Assembly: GCA_002708825.1 (NCBI GenBank)
Contig: PAPF01000023.1
Coordinates: 1 to 64,000, forward strand
Length of the DNA: 64,000 bases
From: Phyllobacteriaceae bacterium
Lineage (GTDB): Bacteria > Pseudomonadota > Alphaproteobacteria > Rhizobiales > Rhizobiaceae
Reading direction: 5' to 3'
Positions 10,365 through 19,630 of this stretch are shown piece after piece. A model generated the notes under the pieces. That model did not search any database. It had not been told where the DNA came from and worked only from the letters and a program-made list of their open reading frames with translations. The first letter of the stretch is position 1. The number at the start of each line of letters is the position of its first letter. Position numbers and translations under genes: made by a program.

Positions 10365-12632
10365 TCACAAGGGTATCGAGTGGTCGCGGGCAAATTCGCG
10401 CAGCATGGCGTGAATGTCGGTGCGGCCCGGCGCGTCCAGCGCAGCCGTGAGCTTCGCGTTCAAGGCAGCGGCGTCCAGTTCCAGCAGCATCGCCTTGACC
10501 GGGCCGATGGCCGCCGGCGCCATGGATATGGAGCGGAAGCCGAGCCCGACCAGCGCCATGGCCGAAAGCGGGCGCCCGGCCAGTTCGCCACACAGCGTCA
10601 GGCTGGTGTTCGCGGCCGCCGCCGCGTCCACGATCTGCCGCAGCACACGCAGAAACGGCGCCGCCAGCGGGTCGAACCGGTCCGCCACGAGCGGGTTCGA
10701 GCGGTCCGCCGCCATGATGAACTGGAACAGGTCGTTGGAGCCGACAGACAGGAAGTCCACCTGCTTCATCAGCTCCGGCATCTGCCAAAGAAGGGCCGGG
10801 ACCTCCACCATCGCGCCCAGCTTCAGCCGCGTCGGCAGGAGATGGGCAAAACGCGACAGGTGCCGCACTTCGCGGTCGATCATGGCACGGGCCGCGCGGA
10901 TTTCCGAAACGTCGGTGACCATCGGCAGCATGACGCGCAACTCGCGCCCGCCCGCCGCCTTCAGCAGGGCGCGCATCTGTGTGCGGAACAGGCCGGGCTT
11001 GTCCAGCGTCAGCCGGATCGCGCGCCACCCAAGCGCCGGGTTTTCCTCCGCCTGAGAGGCGGCGAAATAGGGCAGCACCTTGTCGCCGCCGATGTCCAGC
11101 GTGCGGAAGGTGACGGGCTTGTCCTCGGCGATCTCGATGACCTGCCGGTAGAGCCTCTCCTGCTCCTCGGCACGCGGGAACGTAGCCGCGACCATGAACT
11201 GCAGTTCGGTGCGGAACAGGCCGATGCCCTCGGCGCCCGATTCGGCAAGCTGCGGAAGGTCCACCGCCAGCCCCGCATTCATGAACAGGCTGATGGTCTG
11301 GCCGTCCCTTGTCACGGCCGGGCGGTTGCGAAGCGACCGGTAAAGTTCCTGTCGGCGGGCGCGGAACTTCACCTTTTCCGCAAACGCCTGCTCGATGTCG
11401 GACTGCGGACGAAGATGAACCGAGCCGTCATCGCCGTCGATGATGATCGGGTCGCCGTTCTCGGACATGGACACCACGCCCTTGACCTGGCCGGCGACGG
11501 GGATGCCCATCGCACGCGCGACGATGACGACATGGCTCGTCACCGCGCCTTCCTCCAGCACCAGCCCGCGCAGCCGCTCGCGCGGATAATCCAGCAGTTC
11601 CGCCGCGCCCATGGACCGGGCGACGATGATGGAATCGCGCGGCTGGCTTGCCGCCAGATCCTCCGGGCTGCGCCCCATGAGCTGGCGCAGCAGGCGGTTG
11701 GCAAGGTCGTCGAAGTCGTTCATCCGCTCGCGGATATAGGGATCGGTGACATGCATCATGCGCGCGCGCATGTCGCTCTGCACCTTTTCGACCCCGGCCT
11801 CGGCTGTCAGGCCGTTGTTGATGGCCTCCTCAAGCCGGCGCACCCAGCCCCGGTCATGGGCGAACATGCGGTAGGCTTCGAGCACGGCGCGATGTTCGCC
11901 GTCGAAGGCGATCTCGCTGCGGGTCAGCATGTCGTCGATGGACAGGCGCAGCGAACCGAGCGCCTTTTCAAGCCGCTCAAGCTCCGCATCCGTGTCCTCG
12001 GCGAAAAGGTTGGTCACGACGATGCGCGGTTCGTGCAGCACCACATGGCCGAGCCCCACGCCATCGGAAAAGGCCACGCCCTTGAACACCGCCGGGCGCC
12101 GCAGGTCCAGTTCGATGCCCGGGCGCGACAGGTTTGCGAGGTCGCCGGTGGCGATCATCTCCGCAATGACCATCGCGGTGGTTTCCAGCGCCTCCACCTC
12201 GTCCTCGCGATAGACGCGCTGCGTCTTGTTCTGCACGACGAGGACGCCAAGCGTGCGGCCCGCGCGCAGCACCGGTACGCCAAGGAACGAGGAATAGATC
12301 TCCTCGCCGGTTTCCGGCAGGTAGGTGAAGGCGGGATGGCTCTGTGCGTCGGCAAGGTTCAGCGGCCGCGCCGAGGCCGCGATGGTGCCGACAAGGCCCT
12401 GGCCGAGCCGCAGTTGGGCCAGGTGGACGGCCTGCGGATTGAGGCCCTCGGTGGCATAGAGTTCCAGCACGCCGTCGGCGCGCAGCACGTAGAGCGAGCA
12501 GACCTCGGCGACCATGTTGCGGGCGATCTCGGCGACGATGCGATCAAGACGCGGCTGCGGTTCCAGCGCCTCCGCCATGATTTCTCGCAGGCGCTTGAGC
12601 AGCACCCGGGGGCCGACCGCGAATTCAGGCAT
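10365..12632 (-). CDS. ptsP: Phosphoenolpyruvate-protein phosphotransferase PtsP (EI-Ntr)
   Basis: First enzyme of the nitrogen-related PTS: it autophosphorylates from PEP and passes phosphate to NPr. The 755-aa protein has an N-terminal GAF domain (about 1-165, the sensor of nitrogen status in this family), then the EI N-terminal domain, the swivelling domain with the active histidine in the segment [15 protein letters not shown], and a C-terminal PEP-binding barrel ending in CGELAGRP and related motifs. A TTG six codons upstream is in frame but lies inside the strong GGAGG sequence that serves the ATG at 12632. It lies 151 bases downstream of lysC and leads into prfA. Confidence 0.95.
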   Translation of the reverse strand: MPEFAVGPRVLLKRLREIMAEALEPQPRLDRIVAEIARNMVAEVCSLYVLRADGVLELYATEGLNPQAVHLAQLRLGQGLVGTIAASARPLNLADAQSHPAFTYLPETGEEIYSSFLGVPVLRAGRTLGVLVVQNKTQRVYREDEVEALETTAMVIAEMIATGDLANLSRPGIELDLRRPAVFKGVAFSDGVGLGHVVLHEPRIVVTNLFAEDTDAELERLEKALGSLRLSIDDMLTRSEIAFDGEHRAVLEAYRMFAHDRGWVRRLEEAINNGLTAEAGVEKVQSDMRARMMHVTDPYIRERMNDFDDLANRLLRQLMGRSPEDLAASQPRDSIIVARSMGAAELLDYPRERLRGLVLEEGAVTSHVVIVARAMGIPVAGQVKGVVSMSENGDPIIIDGDDGSVHLRPQSDIEQAFAEKVKFRARRQELYRSLRNRPAVTRDGQTISLFMNAGLAVDLPQLAESGAEGIGLFRTELQFMVAATFPRAEEQERLYRQVIEIAEDKPVTFRTLDIGGDKVLPYFAASQAEENPALGWRAIRLTLDKPGLFRTQMRALLKAAGGRELRVMLPMVTDVSEIRAARAMIDREVRHLSRFAHLLPTRLKLGAMVEVPALLWQMPELMKQVDFLSVGSNDLFQFIMAADRSNPLVADRFDPLAAPFLRVLRQIVDAAAAANTSLTLCGELAGRPLSAMALVGLGFRSISMAPAAIGPVKAMLLELDAAALNAKLTAALDAPGRTDIHAMLREFARDHSIPL

Positions 12633-12783
12633 GAATCGTTCCACCTCCAAAAGGTCCGGGCCGCGCGGGCCCGCATGGCCGCGCCGCCCCGCCCCCGCGA
12701 TTTCTTTTTGTCCCGCCTCTGTCTTGCGCCCGGCTTGTCAGCCGCCGGGTTGCGAACCGGTCAGGTCCCGGACGGCTGTACGC

Positions 12784-14058
12784 TCAGGCCTTGTCCAGTC
12801 CGTATACGGAATGAAGCGTGCGCACGGCAAGTTCCGCATATGGGCCGTCGATCAGGATCGATATCTTGATTTCGGACGTGGTGATGGCGCGGATGTTGAT
12901 GCCCTTTTCGGCAAGCGCCTTGAAGGCGGTGGCCGCCACGCCGGCATGGCTGCGCATGCCGATGCCGATGACAGAGACCTTGACCAGCCCGCCTTCGGAC
13001 TGGACAGCGTCGAAACCGACATTGTCGCGGTTCTTGTCCAGCACCGCCAGCGCCTTGTCGAGGTCGCCGGTCGGCACGGTGAAGGTCATGTCGGTCTTCG
13101 ACCCGTCCTCGGAAATGTTCTGGACGATCATGTCGACATTGATGTTGGCTTCGGCCAGCGGCCCGAAAATGCCGGCCGAGACGCCGGGACGGTCGGCCAG
13201 GCGGCGCAGCGAGATCTGCGCCTCGTCCTTGGCATAGGCAATACCGGTAACGACCTGCTGTTCCACGATTTCATCCTCGTCGCAAATGAGTGTCCCGGGC
13301 GGATTGTCGAAATCGCCCATGCCGGGCGCATCGGGATCCTCGAAGGAGGATCGCACGAAGGTGCGCACCTTGTGTACCATGGCCAGTTCCACCGAACGGA
13401 CCTGCAGGACCTTGGCGCCGAGCGACGCCATTTCCAGCATTTCCTCGAAGGAAACCTTCGGCAGGCGCCGTGCCTTCGGCTCGATGCGCGGATCGGTCGT
13501 GTAGACCCCGTCCACGTCGGTGTAGATGTCGCAGCGGTCCGCCTTCACCGCCGCGGCGATGGCCCCCGCCGACGTGTCGGACCCGCCCCGCCCCAGCGTC
13601 GCGATGCGGTTGTCCGGCCCGATACCCTGGAAGCCGGCGACGACGGCGACCTGACCCTCGCCGAACCGGCGGACGAGGTCGGAACCGTCGATATCGGCGA
13701 TCCGCGCCGCGCCATGGGCGTTGTCGGTCTTCACCGGTATCTGCCAGCCCTGCCAGGACCGCGCATTGACACCCATGGACTGAAGCGCGATGGCGAGCAG
13801 GCCGGACGTCACCTGTTCGCCGGAAGCGACGATGGCGTCATATTCGCGCGCATCGAAGAAAGGCGAGGCCGCGCCGGTCACCTTCGGCATGGATTGCACC
13901 CAGCCGACCAGTTCGTTGGTCTTGCCGGCCATGGCGGAAACGACGACGGCCACTTCATGCCCGGCGTCGACTTCGCGCTTCACGTGACGGGCGACGTTGT
14001 GGATGCGTTCCAGGTCGGCAACGGACGTGCCGCCGAATTTCATTACGATACGCGCCAT
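12784..14058 (-). CDS. lysC: Aspartate kinase (lysine/threonine/methionine pathway)
   Basis: Phosphorylates L-aspartate to aspartyl phosphate, the entry step to Lys, Thr, Met and diaminopimelate. The 424-aa protein starts MARIVMKFGGTSVAD with the nucleotide-binding KFGGTS at 7-12, and carries the C-terminal pair of ACT domains for feedback control (GIGMRSHAGVA in the second). This is the monofunctional alphaproteobacterial type. A longer reading frame begins 23 codons upstream, but the conserved N-terminus is at 14058. A second, distinct aspartate kinase gene lies at 32964-34448 in the ectoine operon. Confidence 0.96.
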   Translation of the reverse strand: MARIVMKFGGTSVADLERIHNVARHVKREVDAGHEVAVVVSAMAGKTNELVGWVQSMPKVTGAASPFFDAREYDAIVASGEQVTSGLLAIALQSMGVNARSWQGWQIPVKTDNAHGAARIADIDGSDLVRRFGEGQVAVVAGFQGIGPDNRIATLGRGGSDTSAGAIAAAVKADRCDIYTDVDGVYTTDPRIEPKARRLPKVSFEEMLEMASLGAKVLQVRSVELAMVHKVRTFVRSSFEDPDAPGMGDFDNPPGTLICDEDEIVEQQVVTGIAYAKDEAQISLRRLADRPGVSAGIFGPLAEANINVDMIVQNISEDGSKTDMTFTVPTGDLDKALAVLDKNRDNVGFDAVQSEGGLVKVSVIGIGMRSHAGVAATAFKALAEKGINIRAITTSEIKISILIDGPYAELAVRTLHSVYGLDKA

Positions 14059-14284
14059 GGAAAGCCGCCAGTGTCCCCGATCGCTTCCAGGGGCGCCGTG
14101 ATGCGCCGCCTGCATGAGAAAGCGCACCGCCTGTGCCGTTCAGCCGGAGCGCCGTGCGCGGCTTCCATATCCAATCGGATGGTCTTGCGCAAGGTTGCCC
14201 GGCGCCATGGAGCCTTGACTTTCGCAGCCGGGAGGCCGACTTCCCTTGGCGGTAGCAGGACAGGCGTGAAAACGGAGCACGGGA

Positions 14285-15031
14285 ATGAACAGCCAGGGCC
14301 AGACCACCATCGATGCAGCCGAGGTCGAGCGCTTTTCCCGCATGGCCGCCGAATGGTGGGATCCGCGCGGCAAGTTCCGCCCGCTGCACAAGTTCAACCC
14401 CGTCCGTCTCGACTATATCCGGGAAACGGTGATCGCCCATTTCGCGCTCGATCCCCGGGCCTCGCGGCCTTTCGAGGGCCTGCGCTTCCTCGATATCGGC
14501 TGCGGCGGCGGCCTGCTGAGCGAGCCGATGACGCGTCTGGGCGCCTCGGTCACCGGCGCCGACGCCTCGGAGGTGAACATCGAGGTTGCCCGCATCCACG
14601 CCGCCGAGAGCGGGCTGGAGATCGACTACCGGGCGACCACGGCGGAGGCTCTGGCCGATGCCGGTCAACGCTTCGATGTGGTGCTCAACATGGAAGTCGT
14701 GGAACACGTCGCCGACGTGAACCTCTACATGCGCAAATGCGCCGAGATGGTGAAGCCCGGCGGCCTCATGTTCATCGCCACCATCAACCGCACCATGAAG
14801 GCCTGGGGCCTTGCCATCGTCGGCGCCGAATACGTGCTTCGCTGGCTGCCCAAGAGAACCCACCAATACGAAAAGCTGGTGACCCCGGCCGAGATCGACG
14901 CCGCCCTTGCCCCCACCGGCATGACCGTGCTGGAACGCAGCGGCGTTTCCTATAACCCGCTGGCTGACCGCTGGGCCCGCTCGCGCGATCTCGACGTCAA
15001 TTACATGGTGCTCGCCGCGCGGCCGAAATAG
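14285..15031 (+). CDS. ubiG: Ubiquinone biosynthesis O-methyltransferase UbiG
   Basis: SAM-dependent enzyme of 248 aa acting at two O-methylation steps of ubiquinone synthesis, attached to the inner membrane surface. The SAM site [12 protein letters not shown] is at about 73-84, and the NMEVVEHV post-motif and NPL...W C-terminal features of UbiG are present. GGAG lies about 9 bases upstream of the ATG. It is divergent from lysC, a common arrangement in the order. Confidence 0.95.
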   Translation: MNSQGQTTIDAAEVERFSRMAAEWWDPRGKFRPLHKFNPVRLDYIRETVIAHFALDPRASRPFEGLRFLDIGCGGGLLSEPMTRLGASVTGADASEVNIEVARIHAAESGLEIDYRATTAEALADAGQRFDVVLNMEVVEHVADVNLYMRKCAEMVKPGGLMFIATINRTMKAWGLAIVGAEYVLRWLPKRTHQYEKLVTPAEIDAALAPTGMTVLERSGVSYNPLADRWARSRDLDVNYMVLAARPK

Positions 15032-15037
15032 CGAAAT

Positions 15038-15051
15038 CCCGCCCGGGCGGG
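15038..15051. terminator. Hairpin between convergent ubiG and DUF1178 gene
   Basis: A perfect 14-base GC palindrome (CCCGCCC/GGGCGGG) begins 6 bases after the ubiG stop and 20 bases before the DUF1178 stop. There is no T run, so it is at best a weak bidirectional terminator or an RNA end-protecting hairpin. Confidence 0.4.
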
Positions 15052-15071
15052 GAACCCTATCGCGGCCAGGC

Positions 15072-15497
15072 TCAGTTCTTGTCGTCGGGCAGGACAGGCA
15101 AGGGCATCACCGGCACCCCCTCGTCGAGGAGTTCGGCCACATCGACCGGAGTGGCCTCGCCGCGAATGGCCCGGGATTCGACCTCGCCGTAGTGGATCTT
15201 GCGCGCTTCCTCAACGAAGCGGTCGCCCACATCCTCCGAATTGGCGATGGCGGCCTTCGCCAGTTCGCGAAGTTTCGCCAGCGCCGCCTTCTGCTCGGCG
15301 GACACGGCCAGCGCCATCTTTTCCTTGCGTCGCCCGGTCGAGACGGCCGGTGCCATCAGCGCCTTGGAAACAGCGCCGGAACCGCATGCCGGGCAGGAGA
15401 CCAGCCCGCGCTCTTTCTGGCTGTCGAAATCGTCATTGCTGGCAAACCAGCCGTCGAAGGCGTGGCCCCGGTCACAGGAAAGCGAGAAGCGGATCAT
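15072..15497 (-). CDS. DUF1178 family zinc-ribbon-like protein
   Basis: Conserved alphaproteobacterial and betaproteobacterial protein of 141 aa with no known function. The N-terminal half has C8-x-x-x-H (SCDRGHAFDGWF) and C-P-x-C (SCPACGS), a likely zinc ribbon. The C-terminal half is helical and acidic. Its ATG overlaps the stop of the upstream hydrolase gene by 4 bases (ATGA), which indicates coupling. The hydrolase, DUF1178 and grxC genes form one leftward unit. Confidence 0.85.
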   Translation of the reverse strand: MIRFSLSCDRGHAFDGWFASNDDFDSQKERGLVSCPACGSGAVSKALMAPAVSTGRRKEKMALAVSAEQKAALAKLRELAKAAIANSEDVGDRFVEEARKIHYGEVESRAIRGEATPVDVAELLDEGVPVMPLPVLPDDKN

Positions 15498-16351
15498 GCG
15501 TCCTGCTCCGCCTCCGCCGCCGCGACCGAGCGGACGGAAAAGTCGCGCGCGTTCTTAAGGTTCGGGATCTTCGCCCGCGCCCCGGCGACTGCTGCCGTGT
15601 CGATCTCTGCCATCAGCACGCCAGGTTCCGCGTCGCCCTTGTCGGCGACGATCCGGCCCCAGGGGTCGACGACCAGCGAATGGCCATAGGTCTCGCGCCC
15701 GTCGGCATGGGTGCCGCCCTGGGCGGCCGAGATCACCCAGGCGCCGTTCTCGATGGCGCGGGCGCGGATCAGCGCGTGCCAGTGCGCCTCGCCGGTCTGC
15801 CGCGTGAACGCCGCCGGTGTCGTCAGCACCTCGGCGCCGGCCAGGGCCTGCGCGCGGAAAAGCTGCGGGAAACGCAGGTCATAACAGATCGACAGGCCCA
15901 CTTTCGCAAGGCCGGTGTCCGCGATGACCGTCTCGCCTCCCGGCGTGTAGGTGGAGGACTCCCGCCAACTCTCGCCATTGTCGAGGTCGACGTCGAACAT
16001 GTGGATCTTGTCGTAGCTGGCAATCCTTTCGCCGCCGGGACCGAACAGGAAGGCGCGGTTGGCGATCTTGCCATTCGCAACGGCAATGGCCGTCGAACCG
16101 ACATGCAGGAAGACATCCAGTTCACCGGCCAGCCGTGCGGCGGTTGCCGCTATGATGTCCTCGTCTTCCGCCTTGAGCACAGCGAACAGCGCCTTGCGGT
16201 CGCGCTGCACAGCACCGGTCATTTCCGGCGTCTGGATGTAGCGCGCCCCTTGCGCGGCAGCCTCGCGCACCATGGCCTCCATGGCCGCGGCGTTTTCCTC
16301 CGGATCGGTGCCGGAACGCATCTGGATGCAGGCTGCGATGAACCGGGTCAT
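15494..16351 (-). CDS. Carbon-nitrogen hydrolase (Nit1/Nit2-like nitrilase superfamily)
   Basis: Cytosolic amidase-type enzyme of 285 aa. The catalytic triad residues of the superfamily are visible: Glu in TPEMTG, Lys in YDKIHMFDVD, and Cys in SICYDLRFPQLFR. The closest characterised relatives are Nit2/omega-amidase and Nit1 (deaminated glutathione amidase); the KIHMFDVD and YDLRFPELFR patterns fit that branch. Location beside grxC makes a glutathione-repair amidase role attractive, but this is inference. The ATG at 16351 has GAGGA upstream; longer frames overlap grxC. Confidence 0.88.
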   Translation of the reverse strand: MTRFIAACIQMRSGTDPEENAAAMEAMVREAAAQGARYIQTPEMTGAVQRDRKALFAVLKAEDEDIIAATAARLAGELDVFLHVGSTAIAVANGKIANRAFLFGPGGERIASYDKIHMFDVDLDNGESWRESSTYTPGGETVIADTGLAKVGLSICYDLRFPQLFRAQALAGAEVLTTPAAFTRQTGEAHWHALIRARAIENGAWVISAAQGGTHADGRETYGHSLVVDPWGRIVADKGDAEPGVLMAEIDTAAVAGARAKIPNLKNARDFSVRSVAAAEAEQDA

Positions 16352-16364
16352 GACGCGTTCGTCC

Positions 16365-16634
16365 TCAGGAAAGCGTACCGGTGGCCAGCAGGCCGTCGAG
16401 GCGGCCGGCGGCGTCGAGCGCATGCAGGTCATCGCAACCACCGACATGAACGTCGCCGACGAAGATCTGCGGGAAGGTGGAGCCGCCCTGCGACCGTTCG
16501 ATCATCTCGCGCCGGAGATCCGGCGAGTAGGTGGCGTCGTGCTCGGTGTAGGAAACGCCCTTGGAATCGAGCAGGCGCTTTGCGGCCGTGCAGAATCCGC
16601 AGAACATCCGGGTGTAGATCGTGACTTCAACCAT
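16365..16634 (-). CDS. grxC: Glutaredoxin 3
   Basis: Dithiol glutaredoxin of 89 aa that reduces disulfides using glutathione. The active site is C12-G-F-C15, not the E. coli CPYC; CGxC sites are common in GrxC of this order. The TFPQIFVGDVHVGGCDDL segment carries the cis-proline and glutathione-binding GG(C/S)DD motif. It is 13 bases upstream of the nitrilase-like gene and is likely cotranscribed with it. Confidence 0.94.
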   Translation of the reverse strand: MVEVTIYTRMFCGFCTAAKRLLDSKGVSYTEHDATYSPDLRREMIERSQGGSTFPQIFVGDVHVGGCDDLHALDAAGRLDGLLATGTLS

Positions 16635-16658
16635 GAAACGGTTTCCCTGTTGTTCCCG

Positions 16659-17462
16659 CTATATAGGCCCGCCGGACAGGCTCTGGAAGTCCCCCGGCAG
16701 CACCCGCGCGAATGTCAGGACATCGACATCTTCTGCCTTGGCCCGTTTCAGCGCCCGCGTCGCGGCATTGACAGTCGCCCCGGTCGTGTAGACGTCGTCG
16801 ACGAGCAGGATGCGGCGCCCGTGCACCTCCGCCAGCATCGTGTCCGGCACGCGGAACGCGCCGCGCACATTGGCCTCGCGCTCGCTGCGCGCCAGCCCCA
16901 CCTGCTGCGCGGTCCTGCGCCTTCGCTCCAGCGCCTCCGGCCGGAACGGCAGGCCGGTACGGCCGGCCAGCGCCCGCCCGAGTTCCGCCGACTGGTTGAA
17001 GCGGCGCCGGAAGAACCGCCAGGGATGCAGCGGCACCGGCACGATCACATCCGCGTCGCAGATCAGGTCGTGTCCGGCGCGGTGCATCCAGCCTGCCATC
17101 CAGCGGGCCAGATCGGTGCGGTCGTTGTATTTCAGTGCCTGGACAAGCCTGCGCGCCGTGCCCTCATAGGCGGCCGCCGAACGGCAGCGGGCAAAGGGCG
17201 GCGGGTTCGCGATCGCTTCGGCGGAAAGAAAGCCCTCGCCCATGTCGTGCGGAAACGGCGTGCCATAGACCGGGCAGACGGGATGTTCGATCATGCGCAG
17301 GTGCGGCCAGCACCGTCCGCACAGCGTGCCCGGCGCACTGACGATGCGCCGGCAGCCCGGACAGGCCGGCGGAAACAGGATCCGCGCAGCCTCTTCGCCC
17401 CAAACGGAAATTCGGCCCTTGATCATCCCGCCCCGATCAGCCACCTCTTGCGCCAGAGCCAT
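16659..17462 (-). CDS. comF: ComF family phosphoribosyltransferase-like protein
   Basis: Protein of 267 aa of the ComF/GntX family. The N-terminal part has a zinc-ribbon cysteine pattern (CPGC and CGRC). The C-terminal part has the PRPP-binding motif ILLVDDVYTTGATV and the preceding RRFNQSAELGRAL signature. In naturally transformable bacteria ComF assists DNA uptake; in this order its role is unknown. The ATG at 17462 has only a weak ribosome site; an ATG at 17426 (MIKGRIS) is an alternative. It is followed after 24 bases by grxC. Confidence 0.87.
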   Translation of the reverse strand: MALAQEVADRGGMIKGRISVWGEEAARILFPPACPGCRRIVSAPGTLCGRCWPHLRMIEHPVCPVYGTPFPHDMGEGFLSAEAIANPPPFARCRSAAAYEGTARRLVQALKYNDRTDLARWMAGWMHRAGHDLICDADVIVPVPLHPWRFFRRRFNQSAELGRALAGRTGLPFRPEALERRRRTAQQVGLARSEREANVRGAFRVPDTMLAEVHGRRILLVDDVYTTGATVNAATRALKRAKAEDVDVLTFARVLPGDFQSLSGGPI

Positions 17463-17518
17463 GGCGGCAATCCATGATGCACGTGAGGATTGCGTCCTTC
17501 AACTCCAAAGGCAAGCCG

Positions 17519-18391
17519 ATGCAAACCGTATTCGACACCGGACAGGTTCTAGCGCGACGGCGCCGCGCATTCCGGGATCCGGTTGAAGGCGCCGACTTCC
17601 TGATGCGCCACGCGGCGCAGGATCTTGCCCTGCGCCTGTCCACCACCGGCCGGACATTCGCCAGGGCCGGCGTCCTGCACTGCCTGACCGGCCATGCCCG
17701 CGAGGCGCTGGCGGCTTCCGGAAAGGTGCAAGGCATTGTTTCGGTGGAAGCCGATGCTCTTTTCCCGGCCCACCAAGCGGACACCTTGACGGCCGGCCCC
17801 GAAACGCTGGGGCTCGAACCGGCAAGCCTCGACCTCGCAGTGAGCCTGCTGACCCTTCAGGATGTCAACGACACGCCCGGCCTGCTGGCCCAGGTTCGTC
17901 AGGTACTCAAACCCGACGGCCTGTTTCTCGGCGCCATGGCAGGAACCGGTACGCTGGCCGAACTGCGCGAGAGCCTTCTGGCCGCCGAGACTGAAATCAC
18001 CGGCGGCGCCGCGCCCCGAGTCCATCCCTTCGCCGATGTGCGCACCGCCGGCGCGCTTCTGCAAAGGGCCGGCTTCGCGCTGCCTGTCACCGATTTCGAG
18101 AACCTGACCGTGCGCTACGCCGACCCGCTTGCCCTGTTGCGCGACCTGCGCGCCATGGGCGCGACGAATGCGCTGGCGGGCCGCAGCCGCAAGCCCTTGC
18201 GCAGGGATGTGCTGGCCCGCGCAATGCAGGTCTACGCCGAACGCTTCAGCGACCCGGACGGGCGCATCCGGGCGACGTTCTCGATCGTCTGGCTGTCCGG
18301 ATGGGCACCGGATCCCTCCCAGCAGAAGCCACTCAAACCCGGCTCGGCGAGCCACTCGCTGGCCGAGGTCCTTGGACGCCAGGGGAAATGA
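17519..18391 (+). CDS. SAM-dependent methyltransferase-like protein (NDUFAF5/BioC type)
   Basis: Protein of 290 aa resembling the alphaproteobacterial family annotated as SAM-dependent methyltransferases close to BioC and mitochondrial NDUFAF5. The starting segment VFDTGQVLARRRRAF and the C-terminal YAERFSDPDGRIRATFSIVWLSGWAP are characteristic of it. The first SAM-binding glycine motif is degenerate (GVLHCLTGHAREAL), so catalysis is not certain; NDUFAF5 itself is a hydroxylase despite the fold. The ATG at 17519 fits family N-termini; one at 17474 is also in frame. It is divergent from comF. Confidence 0.8.
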   Translation: MQTVFDTGQVLARRRRAFRDPVEGADFLMRHAAQDLALRLSTTGRTFARAGVLHCLTGHAREALAASGKVQGIVSVEADALFPAHQADTLTAGPETLGLEPASLDLAVSLLTLQDVNDTPGLLAQVRQVLKPDGLFLGAMAGTGTLAELRESLLAAETEITGGAAPRVHPFADVRTAGALLQRAGFALPVTDFENLTVRYADPLALLRDLRAMGATNALAGRSRKPLRRDVLARAMQVYAERFSDPDGRIRATFSIVWLSGWAPDPSQQKPLKPGSASHSLAEVLGRQGK

Positions 18392-18398
18392 CGCTGCG

Positions 18399-18563
18399 TT
18401 ATTGCAGCTTGTCGGAGACCGGCTTCACGCCGGTGTTGACGCTCGTCCCGATGGACGCGGCAGCAGAAAAGATCGCGATCGAGATGATGGACGCAATCAG
18501 CGCATACTCGATGGCTGTCGTCCCTTTTTCATCTTTCAGAAATCTCTTGAACATGCGCGCCAT
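18399..18563 (-). CDS. Flp family type IVb pilin (short gene)
   Basis: Short gene of 54 codons (51 if the second ATG at 18554 is used), too small for many gene finders. The peptide reads MARMFKRFLKDEKGTTAIEY and continues with a hydrophobic helix ALIASIISIAIFSAAASIG and the tail TGVKPVSDKLQ. This is the type IVb pilin pattern: a short basic leader, a G//TTAIEY prepilin-peptidase site with the conserved Glu5, then a helix. No tad/cpa assembly genes are in the window, so it may be an orphan pilin served by a locus elsewhere. Its stop lies 8 bases from the stop of the convergent methyltransferase gene. A small membrane protein gene lies just upstream. Confidence 0.85.
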   Translation of the reverse strand: MARMFKRFLKDEKGTTAIEYALIASIISIAIFSAAASIGTSVNTGVKPVSDKLQ

Positions 18564-18684
18564 CCAGCTCTTGCGATCCTCGATCCCAAGATATTAGCGG
18601 GACTGACTTTAATTACCGCTAACGCAGACGGTTAACAAATGGCAATTTGTGGTTGTTTTCCGCTCTGTCGTTCCGCAATTGCCG

Positions 18685-19002
18685 TCAGCAGTCGCCCGAC
18701 CGGACACCGTTGTCGCGGATGATGCAAACGGAGTCGGGCCCGTCCTGCAGCACGGAGCGCCTTACCACATAGGTATTGCTGGCGGGCCCGATGGAGCCTG
18801 TGGCCATGCGGTCGAGGCCGGCCGGGCCGCCGCGCTGGGCAAGTGTGCGCACATGGTTTTCCGCGACCGGCGTGAGGATCACCGCGAGTGCCGCCGCCGC
18901 CGAGCCGAACAGGAGAACGATGCGCAGAACGCCCATGCCCGCGGCGCTGGCGCTGTTGCGCACGGTGCCTCTCATCGAATACCAGTCTGAACTCTCGGCC
19001 AT
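18685..19002 (-). CDS. Small conserved membrane protein upstream of the Flp pilin gene
   Basis: Protein of 105 aa with one membrane segment at about 27-47 (LRIVLLFGSAAAALAVILTP). The periplasmic part ends with the pattern YVVRRSVLQDGPDSVCIIRDNG followed by RSGDC. Similar single-helix proteins with this C-terminal signature sit beside Flp pilin genes in other Rhizobiales, but I know no function. The ATG at 19002 has GGGG about 8 bases upstream; longer frames are possible. A possible CtrA box lies at 19075-19089, upstream. Confidence 0.7.
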   Translation of the reverse strand: MAESSDWYSMRGTVRNSASAAGMGVLRIVLLFGSAAAALAVILTPVAENHVRTLAQRGGPAGLDRMATGSIGPASNTYVVRRSVLQDGPDSVCIIRDNGVRSGDC

Positions 19003-19074
19003 GTCGTAACCCCCAGCCACTTGCAGAACCACTTCGCGCAATGCGCGTCCCGTCCAGACCATGCCATTGATCGC

Positions 19075-19089
19075 TAAACGATCGATTAA
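19075..19089 (-). promoter_or_regulatory. CtrA-like box upstream of the pilin-linked genes
   Basis: On the minus strand TTAA, 7 bases, TTTA: one mismatch from the CtrA full site TTAA-N7-TTAA. It is in an AT-rich patch 73 bases before the 105-aa gene. Flp pilin genes are CtrA targets in some alphaproteobacteria. Short motif, so weak evidence. Confidence 0.35.
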
Positions 19090-19213
19090 CGATAAATCGC
19101 AAGGACGATTGCGCGATGGGCCGGAGCGCCTCCGGCGCAAGCGAATGCCGGTCGCGGACAGGCATTTCGCGAAAGCGATGCAAAGGCGCATTGCAACGGG
19201 AAGGGGAAACGCT

Positions 19214-19630
19214 TTACAGCAGATCGATCAGGTAAGGGATCAACGGTTCGTCTGCGGGCGGCATCGGATAGTTGCGCATGTCGCGCGGGCGCACCCATTT
19301 GATCGCCTGGCCTTCAAGCCCTGAAGGGTACCCTTCATAGCGCCGGCAGACATAGAGCGGCATCAACAGGTGGAAATCGTCGTAGCTGTGGCTGGCGAAT
19401 GTCAGCGGCGCCAGGCAGGCGGCCTTCGTGCGCACGCCGATTTCCTCCTCCAGTTCCCGGATGAGGGTTTCCTCCGGCGTCTCGCCCGGCTCCACTTTCC
19501 CGCCTGGAAACTCCCAGAGGCCGGCAAGCGCCTTGCCTTCCGGGCGTTGCGTCAGAAGCACGCGGCCGTCGGCATCGACCAGCGCACAGGCAGCGACCAG
19601 AAGGATGCGCCGGGACCGGGGCGCGTTCAT
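19214..19630 (-). CDS. mutT: MutT-type NUDIX hydrolase (8-oxo-dGTP diphosphatase)
   Basis: Protein of 138 aa that removes oxidised dGTP from the nucleotide pool. The complete NUDIX box runs from GGKVEPGE to RELEEEIGV at about residues 43-65. Length and the RRILLVAACALVDADGRVLL N-terminus fit MutT. Its ATG overlaps the stop of the upstream GNAT gene by 4 bases. It is the last gene of the ppiC-argJ-GNAT-mutT block seen across Hyphomicrobiales. Confidence 0.93.
   Translation of the reverse strand: MNAPRSRRILLVAACALVDADGRVLLTQRPEGKALAGLWEFPGGKVEPGETPEETLIRELEEEIGVRTKAACLAPLTFASHSYDDFHLLMPLYVCRRYEGYPSGLEGQAIKWVRPRDMRNYPMPPADEPLIPYLIDLL

Noticed and set aside
10380-12869. Plus-strand open frame of 829 codons opposite ptsP
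   Set aside because: Shadow of ptsP with no recognisable domain.
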